Below, piece after piece: positions 50,648 to 60,226 of a DNA stretch of 64,000 nucleotides. Under the pieces are notes generated by a model. It was not told where the DNA came from and did not search any database. It worked only from the letters and a program-made list of their open reading frames with translations. Positions within the stretch are counted from its first letter, which is position 1. Every line of letters starts with the position of its first letter. Both the position numbers and the translations under genes were made by a program. This DNA comes from Nostoc desertorum CM1-VF14 (lineage in GTDB: Bacteria; Cyanobacteriota; Cyanobacteriia; Cyanobacteriales; Nostocaceae): NCBI GenBank assembly GCA_019359245.1, contig JAHHHR010000001.1:62001-126000 (forward strand), in the 5' to 3' direction.

Positions 50648-51754
50648 TTGGAGGTGAGATTCATGCAGCACTTGCGTCAATTATTAGAGATAGAAAACTC
50701 AGAGTTAGCCCAATTACTGCGGTTTAGTTTGTATGGACTAGAGGCTACTTTAAATCAGGCTCGCACAAAATTACCACTAGATCCAGGATCTAAAATATGC
50801 GATGAGGTGCTGCAAGAACTTCATAACCTGTTGGAACCTGCACCCCCACAGCAAAATACTGGTTGGGAAGATGCGCCAGATGAGTTAAAACTAAGTCATC
50901 TGCGGGAAGTTTTTAATTCTGACTCAGAACTTAATTATTATCTGGGTAATTCTCAACTACAAAGCACAACGGATTCTGATTTGTGGAATGAGATTCAACG
51001 CAAACTGCTGCGAGTACCAGAGGATTTAGCTGCAACTTGGCGATCGCGCACCTTAGATTTAGCCCAAGAAGTTGGTGCGATCGCAGATAATTCTAACCTT
51101 TATCAACTTCCCTTTATCCGTGATGAAATTATCTACCCCGGACTTAGTGGTACTGTTCAAACTCAGGGATTGAGCTTGTATCCTCAAGCACTTTCAAATT
51201 CTCAAATTGCCCAAGGTAATACATCCGATTTACCAGCAGCATTCCTATTTTTATATATGAATTTTATCGAAATAGACCCAGATTTACATCATGCTTTAAA
51301 GAGCGTTTTTAGCTTTGATGTCATTTCCTTACACTCCAAACCAGAACAGCGCGATCAATATATTGATGCTTTAAGCGATCGCTTCCAACGCACCCAAAAA
51401 GCTGAGAAAAACACTGATCCCCTGTCAATTCTCCGTGCTTGGATTGACATGGACGAAGCTATACATTCCCTAGTATTTGTACCGCCGGCTGAACGCTATT
51501 CTTGGTGGGGAAAGCTACAACATGAATCACGGCGCATCCTGAAGAAAGTTGTTGATGAAGCCATTCATGCAGGTAATGAGGTGCGAATTCGCCAATTATC
51601 GGGACTTTATGCAGATATTTGCGCTTCATCCAAGGATGACTTACAACTAGACTGTGGTGGTATTCCTGGCGAAGTCTTAACTTGTCTTCGAGTATATGCG
51701 CGAATTAATCAGGAAGAATCTCCCGGTCGTGTAATATTTCGCTCGTCACGGTAA
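50648..51754 (+). CDS. Unrecognised helical protein linked to the Hsp70-like gene
   Basis: 368 residues, start supported by GGAGGTGAGA. Mostly alpha-helical, no signal or membrane segment. Features: FMQHLRQLLEIENSELAQLL at the start, a Trp-rich stretch SLVFVPPAERYSWWGKLQHE near 285-304, and an end ARINQEESPGRVIFRSSR. It follows the SrfB-like gene by about 125 bp across a ctctgcgttcctctgcgc repeat. By position it would be the third (SrfA-like) component, but I see no residue evidence for that. Confidence 0.6.
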   Translation: MEVRFMQHLRQLLEIENSELAQLLRFSLYGLEATLNQARTKLPLDPGSKICDEVLQELHNLLEPAPPQQNTGWEDAPDELKLSHLREVFNSDSELNYYLGNSQLQSTTDSDLWNEIQRKLLRVPEDLAATWRSRTLDLAQEVGAIADNSNLYQLPFIRDEIIYPGLSGTVQTQGLSLYPQALSNSQIAQGNTSDLPAAFLFLYMNFIEIDPDLHHALKSVFSFDVISLHSKPEQRDQYIDALSDRFQRTQKAEKNTDPLSILRAWIDMDEAIHSLVFVPPAERYSWWGKLQHESRRILKKVVDEAIHAGNEVRIRQLSGLYADICASSKDDLQLDCGGIPGEVLTCLRVYARINQEESPGRVIFRSSR

Positions 51755-51839
51755 GAGAATTTTCTGTCAAAGGAAAGGCAGACGATCTTGCTAATCGCTG
51801 CCTTGCCTAATTATCTAAATGAAGGTAAAACGTTTAAAT

Positions 51840-52019
51840 CTATAAAATGCCCCAGAAGTGTAAAATCCCTTGACCAGAAAACACTTCAAGTGCAACGGCA
51901 GATAAAAAACCAATCATTGCAAAACGACCGTTCCAATTTTCGCTCTGAGGAGTGAAGCCCCAGCGCAAAGCATTAGGATCTTCTGGAACCGAAGCCGTAG
52001 TCTTCTTAACGTCTGCCAT
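51840..52019 (-). CDS. High-light-inducible protein (one-helix Hli/SCP)
   Basis: 59 residues. [20 protein letters not shown] precedes [20 protein letters not shown], which holds the chlorophyll-binding motif ENWNGRxAMIGF of one-helix Hli/SCP proteins, then a membrane helix ([11 protein letters not shown]) and a short lumenal tail [10 protein letters not shown]. Such proteins bind chlorophyll and carotenoid at photosystem II under light stress. Confidence 0.93.
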   Translation of the reverse strand: MADVKKTTASVPEDPNALRWGFTPQSENWNGRFAMIGFLSAVALEVFSGQGILHFWGIL

Positions 52020-52297
52020 AAATAATACTCCGAGCTTTTATGTTGTAACAGTTATAACTGCCTGTAAAGTAATGTAACAGGTTTTTACGAAAATGCAACA
52101 TGAAATCAAGGCAAAATTCAATAATGTATATTACGTATACGTAATATTATTTTTTTTCTGTTTAGACATGGAAAAATACTTTTAACAATCTGCGTTTTAT
52201 TGGTGTTGGCAAAAACAGAGCTTAAAAACAATCAGCACAATCTTAAGCAGGACTTGCCGAATATAGATAATAGTTACAATTTTGAATTTTAAATTAT

Positions 52298-52963
52298 TTA
52301 ATTTTGCTCATTCAAATAGGATAAATAGGTATTTGCCCAAATTGCAGCTTGAGTGCGATCGCGCAAATTTAACCGATTTAAAATATTTGTAACATGATTT
52401 TTTACTGTTCCCTCAGAAATGTAGAGTTCCTGAGCAATTTCTCGATTACTAGCGCCTGTAGCTATTAACCGCAAAACCTCTTTTTCTCTAGGAGTGAGTT
52501 CAGCTAAACTAGACGGTACAGGTGGTGACTGGGTTGGTGTACCATTAGAAAACTGAGTTAATAGTTTTTTAACTATACCTGGGCCTAATTGAGTATATCC
52601 TTTATAAACGGCACGAATAGCAACAGCTAATTCTTCTGAAGGTGTATCTTTCAATAAATAACCCATTGCCCCATTTTGCAGCGCTGCGGATACATATTCA
52701 TCATCATCAAAAGTCGTCAGTACTAAAATTTTAGTTTTGGCAAAACGCTTTTGAATTTCTCGCGTAGCTGCAACTCCATCCATGATGGGCATTCTAATAT
52801 CTAGCAATACTACATCTGGCTGAAATTCAGTAACTAAATTAATTGCTTGTTCACCGTTTTCTGCTTCTCCCACTATCTCTAAATCTGGTTCTAATTCTAA
52901 TAACGCTCTTAATCCTTGACGAATTAAACCTTGATCATCTACCAGTAGCACTTTAATCATCAT
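52298..52963 (-). CDS. NarL/LuxR-family response regulator
   Basis: 221 residues. Receiver domain (about 3-120; phospho-Asp in [13 protein letters not shown], conserved Thr in LTTFDDDEY and Lys in YLLKDTP) and C-terminal LuxR-type helix-turn-helix ([20 protein letters not shown], then [18 protein letters not shown]). It binds DNA after phosphorylation by the kinase encoded directly upstream, whose gene overlaps it by 4 bp. Confidence 0.94.
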   Translation of the reverse strand: MMIKVLLVDDQGLIRQGLRALLELEPDLEIVGEAENGEQAINLVTEFQPDVVLLDIRMPIMDGVAATREIQKRFAKTKILVLTTFDDDEYVSAALQNGAMGYLLKDTPSEELAVAIRAVYKGYTQLGPGIVKKLLTQFSNGTPTQSPPVPSSLAELTPREKEVLRLIATGASNREIAQELYISEGTVKNHVTNILNRLNLRDRTQAAIWANTYLSYLNEQN

Positions 52964-54225
52964 GTCAACCTCGTTAAGGGAATATTAACTGTAATTTTGC
53001 AACCAGAACCAGGAGCGCTATTAATATTAAACTCACCTCCAAGTGCTAAAGTGCGATCGCGCATACTATGAAGTCCAAAACCAGTAGTATTTTGCCCTAA
53101 ATCAAAACCTCTACCATTATCTTGAATTATCAATCGCAAATTGCCTCTAGCCGTAGCGAGTTCTAATTTAACCTCTGTTGCATATGCATATTTAGATATA
53201 TTTGTCAAAGATTCTTGAGTAATCCGGTAAATAGCTGTGTTTATTTCAGGCGGTAGAGGATATTCCAGGTTGATTTGATAAATTGGTAAGATGCCATTTG
53301 AGCGATGAAAACTTTCTGCAAGACTAGCGATCGCACGTTCTAAAGATTGCTCTTGTAAAGGGTTAGAACGCATAGTAGAAACGGATTGACGGACATCATT
53401 TAGCGCTTTAGAACCTAATTCCTTTGCTGTTGCTAGAAATGTTTCAGCCTTACCTGGGTTAGATTGCCACAATTTTAAAGCAGTTTCTAATTGGAGATTT
53501 AAAGCAGTTAGAGAATGTCCTAATGAATCATGAATTTCACGAGCAATGCGGTTGCGTTCTTCTAAGGTAGCTTGATTTTCAATTTGCATGGCATATTGAC
53601 GGAGTTTTTCATTAGCGATCGCTAGCTTTTCTCGACTGTGCCGTTCAGATAATACTGCATTCATCATCAACAACACAAAAACTAAACTTAAGCCAAATAC
53701 CAACGACCAATTCAAGCTAAGAAATCGAAAACGCTCTTGTGCCTGTGGGGACGCTTGGAAATTGAACATTTGGTATTTTAGTTGTGTAGTAAAGAGAAAT
53801 AATGTAAATGATAGACTAGTAACGAATAAACGCCCAGGCAATTTAAATATTAGGCAACTTCGAGTAACTAAAATTATGTAAAGAAAAGGGAATAAACGGG
53901 CGAATCTTTCACCAAAAAGCCCAGTTATTAAAATTAATAGGATTCCAAAAAGTGTATATATTATTTTGTTTCTATTACTACTAGTGGGTAATTTTAAGCC
54001 CATTAGTGCAAAAACAATCAGACTATAAATTGACAGTTCTGGCAATAAATTACAAATTGATAAGTCTGGAAATAAACCACAAATTGTTATTTCTGGCAAT
54101 TTTGGGCGAAATCGCCGTAACGGAGGTGGTATAACTGCTATCAAAGCAGTGATTGATAGTAGTATCCACTCCAGATAAAGTAGAGACGGAAAAGGATGTT
54201 TCTTAATTTGAATTGGACGACTCAT
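52960..54225 (-). CDS. NarL-type sensor histidine kinase (HisKA_3)
   Basis: 421 residues. The N-terminal half has about five to six hydrophobic helices (for example [20 protein letters not shown] and [16 protein letters not shown]) and no large extracytoplasmic domain, so it may sense a membrane signal. A coiled coil leads to the HisKA_3 motif [20 protein letters not shown] and an HATPase domain ([20 protein letters not shown]). It phosphorylates the adjacent NarL-type regulator. Cyanobacterial pairs of this kind often lie beside membrane transport or lipid genes, but nothing here fixes the signal. Confidence 0.9.
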   Translation of the reverse strand: MSRPIQIKKHPFPSLLYLEWILLSITALIAVIPPPLRRFRPKLPEITICGLFPDLSICNLLPELSIYSLIVFALMGLKLPTSSNRNKIIYTLFGILLILITGLFGERFARLFPFLYIILVTRSCLIFKLPGRLFVTSLSFTLFLFTTQLKYQMFNFQASPQAQERFRFLSLNWSLVFGLSLVFVLLMMNAVLSERHSREKLAIANEKLRQYAMQIENQATLEERNRIAREIHDSLGHSLTALNLQLETALKLWQSNPGKAETFLATAKELGSKALNDVRQSVSTMRSNPLQEQSLERAIASLAESFHRSNGILPIYQINLEYPLPPEINTAIYRITQESLTNISKYAYATEVKLELATARGNLRLIIQDNGRGFDLGQNTTGFGLHSMRDRTLALGGEFNINSAPGSGCKITVNIPLTRLT

Positions 54226-54589
54226 CAGCCGCTTCGCTCCAGTTGTAAATGAGTTAAGAGTTAAGGTTTAGGAGTTCTCAAAATTTAGATGATAGCTTCT
54301 GCCATCTCAAATTTTTGCTGAGTAAGGAATCAAGACTAAATGCAGGATATAAAAACATTATGTAATAGGCTAAACAAGTATTTATAAATTAACCACAATC
54401 GAAAAACTTCTTATTCCTAACTCCTACCTCCTAACTTTTAACTCCTAACTATTTATTGTCAATCATCTTTATCAAAATTCAATCATGACTAAAGTCATGG
54501 GTAAAACCATGACTTTCTCCTCATGTAACTACTCAAGATAAGTTCTTATGATGGTGGCATCTAACCAGGAAGAACCCACCAGAGAAAGA

Positions 54590-55087
54590 ATGAAACTCAA
54601 AGCATTATCGCTAGTCGCTGGAGCAATCGCCTTTACCTTAACTGCAACCTCCTTTGCTGTTAACGCTCAAACAGCCTCTCCTTCACCCGTGTTACTTGCA
54701 CAAACTCCACAAAAAGGAAGGGGTATGTGGAAAGACTTGGGTCTAACAGATGCTCAAAAAAACCAAATTCAGGCAATTCGCCGCGATAGCCGCACCAAAA
54801 TGGAGGCAGTTTTCACCCCAGAACAAAAAGCCAAGTTAGAGGCGGCGAAACAAGCACGCCAGGCTCAACGGCGAGCAGGCCAAGGTCAACGGCAACCAGG
54901 TCAACGTTCCCGCAAGGATAGTTTTGCTGACTTAAATTTGACTGAAGCACAAAAAACCCAAATCCAACAAATCCGGGAGTCTGAGAAACAACAAATTCAA
55001 GCAGTCTTCACCCCTGAACAGCGGCAAAAATTAGAGCAATATCGCCAAAATGCTCCTTCGCGTCGTCAACAAGGCAATCCTCAATAA
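54590..55087 (+). CDS. Periplasmic Spy/CpxP-like (LTxxQ) protein
   Basis: 165 residues from the ATG at 54590 (GAGAAAGA upstream); a longer frame opens at 54548. Signal peptide MKLKALSLVAGAIAFTLTAT with cleavage near VNA-QT. Two LTxxQ motifs (LGLTDAQKNQIQAI; LNLTEAQKTQIQQI) each followed by a VFTPEQ(K/R)xKLE helix, with a Gln/Arg-rich linker between. Spy and CpxP are periplasmic chaperones or stress sensors of envelope protein folding. It is divergent from the two-component pair, so that pair may regulate it, as CpxRA does in E. coli. Confidence 0.85.
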   Translation: MKLKALSLVAGAIAFTLTATSFAVNAQTASPSPVLLAQTPQKGRGMWKDLGLTDAQKNQIQAIRRDSRTKMEAVFTPEQKAKLEAAKQARQAQRRAGQGQRQPGQRSRKDSFADLNLTEAQKTQIQQIRESEKQQIQAVFTPEQRQKLEQYRQNAPSRRQQGNPQ

Positions 55088-55143
55088 TAATTTTTCAAAA
55101 GTTTTCCATAATTAAAAATTTATAGACTTCTTGCAGAAGATGC

Positions 55144-55172
55144 GGAAAGGGGATAAAGTTTTTCCCCTTTCC
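55144..55172 (+). terminator. Hairpin terminator after the Spy-like gene
   Basis: GGAAAGGGG - eleven bases - CCCCTTTCC, nine-bp stem about 57 bases after the stop codon; a T tract lies in the loop rather than after the stem, so it is a moderate candidate. Confidence 0.5.
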
Positions 55173-55260
55173 CTTTCCCTATTTATTCCCATACTCCATT
55201 TAGTAGACTTTCAAGATAGTTATGAGTTATGAGTTAATCAAAACGCCTAGCTTGATTAAA

Positions 55261-55503
55261 ATGTCTCAAGAATTCGCAATTGGTAGTAAAGTCCGGGTTG
55301 TGGCACTACCGCCTTACGTCAAAACTGCTGACCCCATGCCCATGCTGCGCCCACCCGATGTAATTCACATTGGCGAAGAGGGTATAGTCATTGACCGCAG
55401 ACCCGGTGGATATTGGGGTATTCGCTTTACTAGGGGAGCCTTTCTCTTAGATAGCCAATACATCGAAAGCACAGATACTCCACCCGAATCTCATTTAGAG
55501 TAA
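55261..55503 (+). CDS. sipA: SipA-type regulatory protein (NblS-interacting)
   Basis: 80 residues from the ATG at 55261 (MSQEFAIGSKVRVVALPPYV); an in-frame ATG at 55222 adds 13 unlikely residues. The sequence DPMPMLRPPDVIHIGEEGIV and RRPGGYWGIRFTRGAFLLDS matches the small beta-barrel SipA (DUF3148) family of cyanobacteria, which binds the NblS histidine kinase and stimulates its activity in light and nutrient stress signalling. NblS controls hli genes; an hli gene lies about 3.2 kb away. Confidence 0.85.
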   Translation: MSQEFAIGSKVRVVALPPYVKTADPMPMLRPPDVIHIGEEGIVIDRRPGGYWGIRFTRGAFLLDSQYIESTDTPPESHLE

Positions 55504-55560
55504 GATTAGTAGCAACTAAGAATTGTAAACTTGTGTAAAGTTGTAATTCTGGTTTGCACC

Positions 55561-56118
55561 ATGATTTCCCGTCGCACTTTTTTAAGCATATTATTTGCCA
55601 GCTGTATTTCTCTCATCAGCTGGCTGAATTTTACCCCTGCTGCTGATGCTCTTGGTGGTAAACTTCCTGCAATTAATCAACCCGCACCAGAGTTTACTTT
55701 GCCAACCAATACAGGTGATGGCAAAATTTCCCTCTCTGACTTGCGCGGTAAGTGGCTAGTCCTCTACTTTTATCCAAAAGACTTTACCTCTGGTTGTACT
55801 ATAGAGGCTCGCCGCTTTCAGCAAGACTTACCCCAATACCTCGAAAAAAATGCCCAAATTATTGGTGTAAGTGCTGATGATATTGATTCTCACGCCGAAT
55901 TTTGTGATTCAGAGGGACTAAAATTCCCACTGTTGGCTGACACTGATGGTTCAGTGAGTAAAGCTTATGGTTCGTGGCTTGGCTCTTTATCAATGCGTCA
56001 CAGTTTTATCATCGATCCTCAGGGTGTCTTGCGCGAGACTTTTGTGAAGGTCAACCCAAACATTCATAGTTCAGAAGTGCTGGCACGACTAGAAAAGTTA
56101 CAGTCCACAGCTTCTTAA
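55561..56118 (+). CDS. Peroxiredoxin, BCP/PrxQ type, exported
   Basis: 185 residues from the ATG at 55561 (MISRRTFLSILFASCISLIS); the frame opens at 55531. A twin-Arg-like or Sec signal (SRRTFL then hydrophobic) ends near ADA-LG, so the protein should be lumenal or periplasmic. The peroxidatic Cys is in FYPKDFTSGCTIEARRFQQD; the resolving Cys may be in HAEFCDSEG. It reduces hydrogen peroxide and alkyl hydroperoxides with thioredoxin-type electron donors and protects thylakoid or periplasmic proteins. Confidence 0.88.
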   Translation: MISRRTFLSILFASCISLISWLNFTPAADALGGKLPAINQPAPEFTLPTNTGDGKISLSDLRGKWLVLYFYPKDFTSGCTIEARRFQQDLPQYLEKNAQIIGVSADDIDSHAEFCDSEGLKFPLLADTDGSVSKAYGSWLGSLSMRHSFIIDPQGVLRETFVKVNPNIHSSEVLARLEKLQSTAS

Positions 56119-56134
56119 ATTAAACCTCAATTAA

Positions 56135-56167
56135 GCAGATACGGGGCAGGCCCTGCCCCTTATCTGC
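56135..56167. terminator. Bidirectional terminator between peroxiredoxin and modA
   Basis: GCAGATA CGGGGCAGG / CCTGCCCC TTATCTGC: a nearly perfect inverted repeat of about 15 bp between convergent genes that end at 56118 and 56176. Confidence 0.7.
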
Positions 56168-56175
56168 ATTCATCT

Positions 56176-56970
56176 TCAACGCACAATAAATCCATATTTT
56201 CTGAGTACAGTCTTAGCTTGACTGCCAGATAAAAACTGGACAAATTCTTTGGCTGCGGGAATATTTTTACTGCCTTTAATTACTGCCACTGGATAGATAA
56301 TCGGTGAGTGAAACTTCTTATCAGCAGTGATTACAACTTTTACCTTGTTGGAGATTTTGGCATCAGTCGCATAAACTATACCCGCTTGGGCATTACCACT
56401 TTCTACTGCTGCCAAAACTTGACGCACATTGTTAGCAAAGACCAATTTAGACTTGACTTGATCATAAAGTTTCAAATTTTTTAAGACTTGTTCTCCATAT
56501 TGGCCTGCGGGTACACTCCTGGGTTCACCGATCGCAATTTTCTTAATCTTGCTATCTGTTAAATTGTAGAAGCTACTGATACCAACAACATCCTGAGCCA
56601 CAATCAAGACTAGACTGTTATTTGCCAGGTTGGTACGGCTACCTGGTAGCAGCAATCCTTTTTCTTCTAAGGCATCCACTTGCTTTTTAGCAGCAGAAAT
56701 AAAGATATCGGCTGGCGCACCTTGCTCAATCTGTTGCTGCAAGGCTCCAGAAGCGCCAAAGTTATAATTAATTTTAGTACCTGATTTCCTTTGTTGGTAC
56801 AAAGGCTTAATTTCTTCTAGTGCATCTTTTAAGCTGGCGGCTGCGGACACGAGTAGGGTGGTGTTTGGCTGTGCTATTACACCAGAAGGAGTAACCAATG
56901 GTAAACCAATTGCTAGGAGCAAGCCTGCAACTGCTATACCCAGAAAGCCAAGAATTTGTCTTCTTTTCAT
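56176..56970 (-). CDS. modA: Molybdate ABC transporter substrate-binding protein
   Basis: 264 residues from the ATG at 56970 (MKRRQILGF); the frame opens at 57039. A signal peptide (FLGIAVAGLLLAIGLPLVT) leads to the mature ModA fold: LLVSAAASLKDALEEIKPLY, NFGASGALQQQIEQGAPADI, FISAAKKQVDALEEKGLLLP, VLAAVESGNAQAGIVYATDA. It binds molybdate or tungstate in the periplasm for nitrate reductase and nitrogenase cofactors. The permease and ATPase (ModB/C) are not adjacent on this side. Confidence 0.92.
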   Translation of the reverse strand: MKRRQILGFLGIAVAGLLLAIGLPLVTPSGVIAQPNTTLLVSAAASLKDALEEIKPLYQQRKSGTKINYNFGASGALQQQIEQGAPADIFISAAKKQVDALEEKGLLLPGSRTNLANNSLVLIVAQDVVGISSFYNLTDSKIKKIAIGEPRSVPAGQYGEQVLKNLKLYDQVKSKLVFANNVRQVLAAVESGNAQAGIVYATDAKISNKVKVVITADKKFHSPIIYPVAVIKGSKNIPAAKEFVQFLSGSQAKTVLRKYGFIVR

Positions 56971-57200
56971 AGAAAAGGTGCAATATAGGTTTTTTCCGAA
57001 AATTGATGCTAGGTAGAATCGTACCAGCAATACCAACATTTAACCAACTTTCTAGGTAAAGTTCTGCCTCAAAAAGAACAAGGGTTGTTGCATCAGTTTT
57101 TTGGAAGTCCCTTAATTTAGCGATCGCTTCCCTATTCGCTAAAAAAAGATCAAAATACCATAACGTGGCTTGGATTTAGATGGGGTTGATAGCGCCCCCT

Positions 57201-58820
57201 TCAAGTTTTGTCGTACTCTATTTGTCCATAATCAAGTTTGATAATTCGGTTTGCTAAATGAAAATAGCGATCATCATGGCTAATCACCAGAACTGTTTTG
57301 CCCCGCGATCGCAGTTCTGGTAGTAACTGAGTATAAAATATTTCTTTGAATACTGGATCTTGATCAGCTGCCCACTCATCAAATAGATAAATTGGTCGAT
57401 CTTCTAAATACGCTGTGAGCAAAGCCAGCCGTTTCCGTTGTCCCTGAGAAAGTGCTGTGGTGGAAAGTTGCCCATTTTCAACTTTAACTTTATGGTCTAG
57501 TTGCAGTTGTTTTAAATATTTTGTAGCTTGACTATCCAAGTCAGAATTTTTGAATCCTAGCAGTTCTTCAAATAAATAAAAATCGGAAAATACTACAGAA
57601 AAATGCTGGCGATACCACTCTCTATTTTGTTCGTTAATTAACTCGTTATCAAACCAAATTTCGCCGTTTTCTGGGATGTAAAGTCCAGTAATTAGTTTAG
57701 CTAATGTAGATTTACCGCTACCATTTCCGCCGACAATAAAGACTAATTCTTGAGGATATAATGTCAGATTGATGGGGCCAAAGATAAAGCTATTGTCTTC
57801 TTGATCTGTATAATAAGTGTGGGCAACACTGTTAAACCTTAAGCTGTGCCAGTTAAATTTAAGGGCAGGTGGAACAGTCGATATTTCGGTTCGACTAGCT
57901 AGAGATAAACCCAGTGACTCGATTTTTTGCAAGGCAATGCTGGCTTTACTTAATAAGGGAAGTTTACTGATGATGTTATCCATTGGTAACACCAAGTAAG
58001 TAAAAGTCAAAATGTAGCCAGAGAGAGTTTCAGCATTAATGGTAAGCAGATTTGGTAGCGCAAATATTACAAAACCAAGGGCAAAAAAGAATACGAGTTG
58101 ACCCCAGCTTGAAGTTGTAGCAAAAAGGGTTAGACCATTAACGTTGTGATGACGGAATTCGTTAGCAGTTGATTGCAGTTTTGATTCTAAAAAATCCTGC
58201 CGTCGCTGGTAATTTAGTTTGAGTTCCTTAACTCCTTCGGTAATGGTGCGAAAATGTTTAAATAGCTGATCTTCATCTTCACGAGCTAGGGCCAGCAATT
58301 TTCCACCTCTATTTAATAACCACTGGCAACTACTGATCGCTACTACTGAAATTACACAAACCATCAGCAGCACTAACCAAGAAAGCCAAGTTATATAAGC
58401 TATACAACCCAGGACGATCGCTAGATTAATAAAAATGAAAGGCATTTGATAAACAGCATTAGCAACTGCCTGAATATCTTCTGTTAAAGTTGCCAATAAT
58501 CGAGGATTCCCTAAGCGTTCCAGATGGCTTAACTCGGAAGCAAGAATTTGGCGGCTTAAACGCATCCGTAATTGCAAAACTGCATTCTGAGAAAGGCGGA
58601 TCAGCATCACTTGGGAAATGATGCTGGTAATCAGTGCAACTATAGCCAGCCCCGCAAAACCCCAAGTTATGGATGTGAGCCGTGAAACACTACTACTACT
58701 TGCAGCACGACTAATTAAGGCAATCAAGCCAGCACTACTACCGCCACTCAGGAATCCAGTAGCGATCGCGATCGCTACCATCCCCCACGAAGAACGCAAA
58801 AGAAAATAGATCAGGTTCAT
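57201..58820 (-). CDS. Cyclic-peptide/siderophore-type ABC exporter (SyrD/PvdE-like)
   Basis: 539 residues, start taken as the ATG at 58820. Six membrane helices in the first about 300 residues (for example MVAIAIATGFLSGGSSAGLI; IFINLAIVLGCIAYITWLSW) and an ATPase domain with Walker A (VGGNGSGKSTLAKLI), signature TALSQGQRKRLAL and Walker B (YLFDEWAAD). The Walker B Asp-Glu is intact, and the H-loop VISHDDRYF is present. The family exports modified peptides or siderophores and sometimes couples to lipoprotein or pigment export. No biosynthetic gene is adjacent. Confidence 0.85.
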   Translation of the reverse strand: MNLIYFLLRSSWGMVAIAIATGFLSGGSSAGLIALISRAASSSSVSRLTSITWGFAGLAIVALITSIISQVMLIRLSQNAVLQLRMRLSRQILASELSHLERLGNPRLLATLTEDIQAVANAVYQMPFIFINLAIVLGCIAYITWLSWLVLLMVCVISVVAISSCQWLLNRGGKLLALAREDEDQLFKHFRTITEGVKELKLNYQRRQDFLESKLQSTANEFRHHNVNGLTLFATTSSWGQLVFFFALGFVIFALPNLLTINAETLSGYILTFTYLVLPMDNIISKLPLLSKASIALQKIESLGLSLASRTEISTVPPALKFNWHSLRFNSVAHTYYTDQEDNSFIFGPINLTLYPQELVFIVGGNGSGKSTLAKLITGLYIPENGEIWFDNELINEQNREWYRQHFSVVFSDFYLFEELLGFKNSDLDSQATKYLKQLQLDHKVKVENGQLSTTALSQGQRKRLALLTAYLEDRPIYLFDEWAADQDPVFKEIFYTQLLPELRSRGKTVLVISHDDRYFHLANRIIKLDYGQIEYDKT

Positions 58821-59017
58821 AATTGCGAGCAAACAAATTTAATGGGTTCTAAAGAGTGTGGGAGTAGTTTAAATAATAATATTTTCACAGAAAACATACA
58901 TTTAGTGAGTATTTTCTACTAACAAAAGTTTTTTTTGTGGCTTTGTGGTGAAACAAAATTTATTCTCGAACCACTAAGATACAAAGGAAAAACAGTAAAT
59001 TTAGAGAAGGATGAAAA

Positions 59018-60211
59018 ATGGAAATTTGGGACTTTGATTCTTTAAAGAGTTATATTTATTTGCTGCTGTTACTTTTGTCTATATCAGCAATTTGGTTTTA
59101 TGCTTACGGGATTTATGCAGCGATCGCCTTTTTGAACCATCAAAATCCTATTGCTCCCGATTTTCATCCAGCTATTACTATTTTGAAGCCAATTTGCGGG
59201 CTTGATGAGCAAGCCTACGAAAATTTTGCTTCTTTTTGCCGCCAAGACTATCCACAGTACCAAATTATCTTTAGCGTTCGCGATGCCAATGATCCTGGCA
59301 TCGCAGTGGTGCGGCAGATTATCCAAGACTTTCCAGAGTTGGATTTGCAATTGGTAATTAGCGAACACACAATTGGTAATAACTTCAAAGTTTGCAATCT
59401 CGCCAATGCCGAATCCAAAGCTAAATATTCCATCTTGCTTTTAGCAGATAGCGATGTTCGAGTCGGCCCAGACTACTTACGACGAGTAATTGGGCCGATG
59501 CACGATCCTCATGTCGGAGTCGTTACCTGCCTTTACCGTCCGTTGACACAAGGATGGGTGGCAAATCTGGAAGGGATTGGGATTTCAACTGAGTATCTTG
59601 CTGGCGTTTTAGTTGCTAATAAGTTGCACAAAATTGAGTTTGCTTTGGGGCCAACTATTGCCATTCGCAGAACTGTACTCGAAGCAATTGGTGGATTTCC
59701 AGCTATTGCTGATTATCTGGCAGATGATTATCAACTCGGTTATCTGCCTGCCCAAGCTGGGTATAAAGTAGTACTTTCTGATTATGTGATTGACCATGCG
59801 ATCGCCACAAACAGTTTCGTTGATTTAATCCAGCGACAGATACGCTGGCTGCTGTGTACGCGAGTTTCTCGTCCCTGGGGATATTTAGGGCTGATTTTCA
59901 CCTATGGCACATTTACCAGTCTGTTGTTGTTAATTACTACGGGAGGGTCAATTTTTGCTTGGGCTATATTAGTCATCACCTGGATGATGCGGTTATTTAT
60001 GGGCTGGTTCGTTGCAGTCAAGGTTCTTAACGATGCGGTTGCCAAAAAATTACTCTGGCTAATCCTGATTCGCGACTTGATCAGCTTTGTTCTCTGGTAT
60101 TATTGCTGGGTTAACAATACATTTGAATGGCGAGGGCGGCAACTAAAGTTGACAAAAGAAGGTAAAGTGATGCCAATAACAGCTAATGCTGCCAAGGTAA
60201 TGTCTATTTAA
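59018..60211 (+). CDS. hpnI: HpnI-type glycosyltransferase (hopanoid side-chain glucosamine)
   Basis: 397 residues, GT21-like. N-terminal membrane helix (about 12-38), glycosyltransferase core ILKPICGLDEQAYENFASFC with DSD in LLLADSDVRVGPDYLRR, acidic motif DDYQLGYLPAQAG and the (Q/R)xxRW motif QRQIRWLLCTR, then two to three membrane helices. HpnI transfers N-acetylglucosamine to bacteriohopanetetrol. The next genes are B12/radical-SAM enzymes of hopanoid modification, starting 15 bp downstream. Confidence 0.88.
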   Translation: MEIWDFDSLKSYIYLLLLLLSISAIWFYAYGIYAAIAFLNHQNPIAPDFHPAITILKPICGLDEQAYENFASFCRQDYPQYQIIFSVRDANDPGIAVVRQIIQDFPELDLQLVISEHTIGNNFKVCNLANAESKAKYSILLLADSDVRVGPDYLRRVIGPMHDPHVGVVTCLYRPLTQGWVANLEGIGISTEYLAGVLVANKLHKIEFALGPTIAIRRTVLEAIGGFPAIADYLADDYQLGYLPAQAGYKVVLSDYVIDHAIATNSFVDLIQRQIRWLLCTRVSRPWGYLGLIFTYGTFTSLLLLITTGGSIFAWAILVITWMMRLFMGWFVAVKVLNDAVAKKLLWLILIRDLISFVLWYYCWVNNTFEWRGRQLKLTKEGKVMPITANAAKVMSI

Positions 60212-60226
60212 CTACTGAGAATTACG

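Noticed and set aside
57817..58809. Plus-strand frames inside the ABC exporter gene
   Set aside because: Antisense shadows without ribosome sites or domains.
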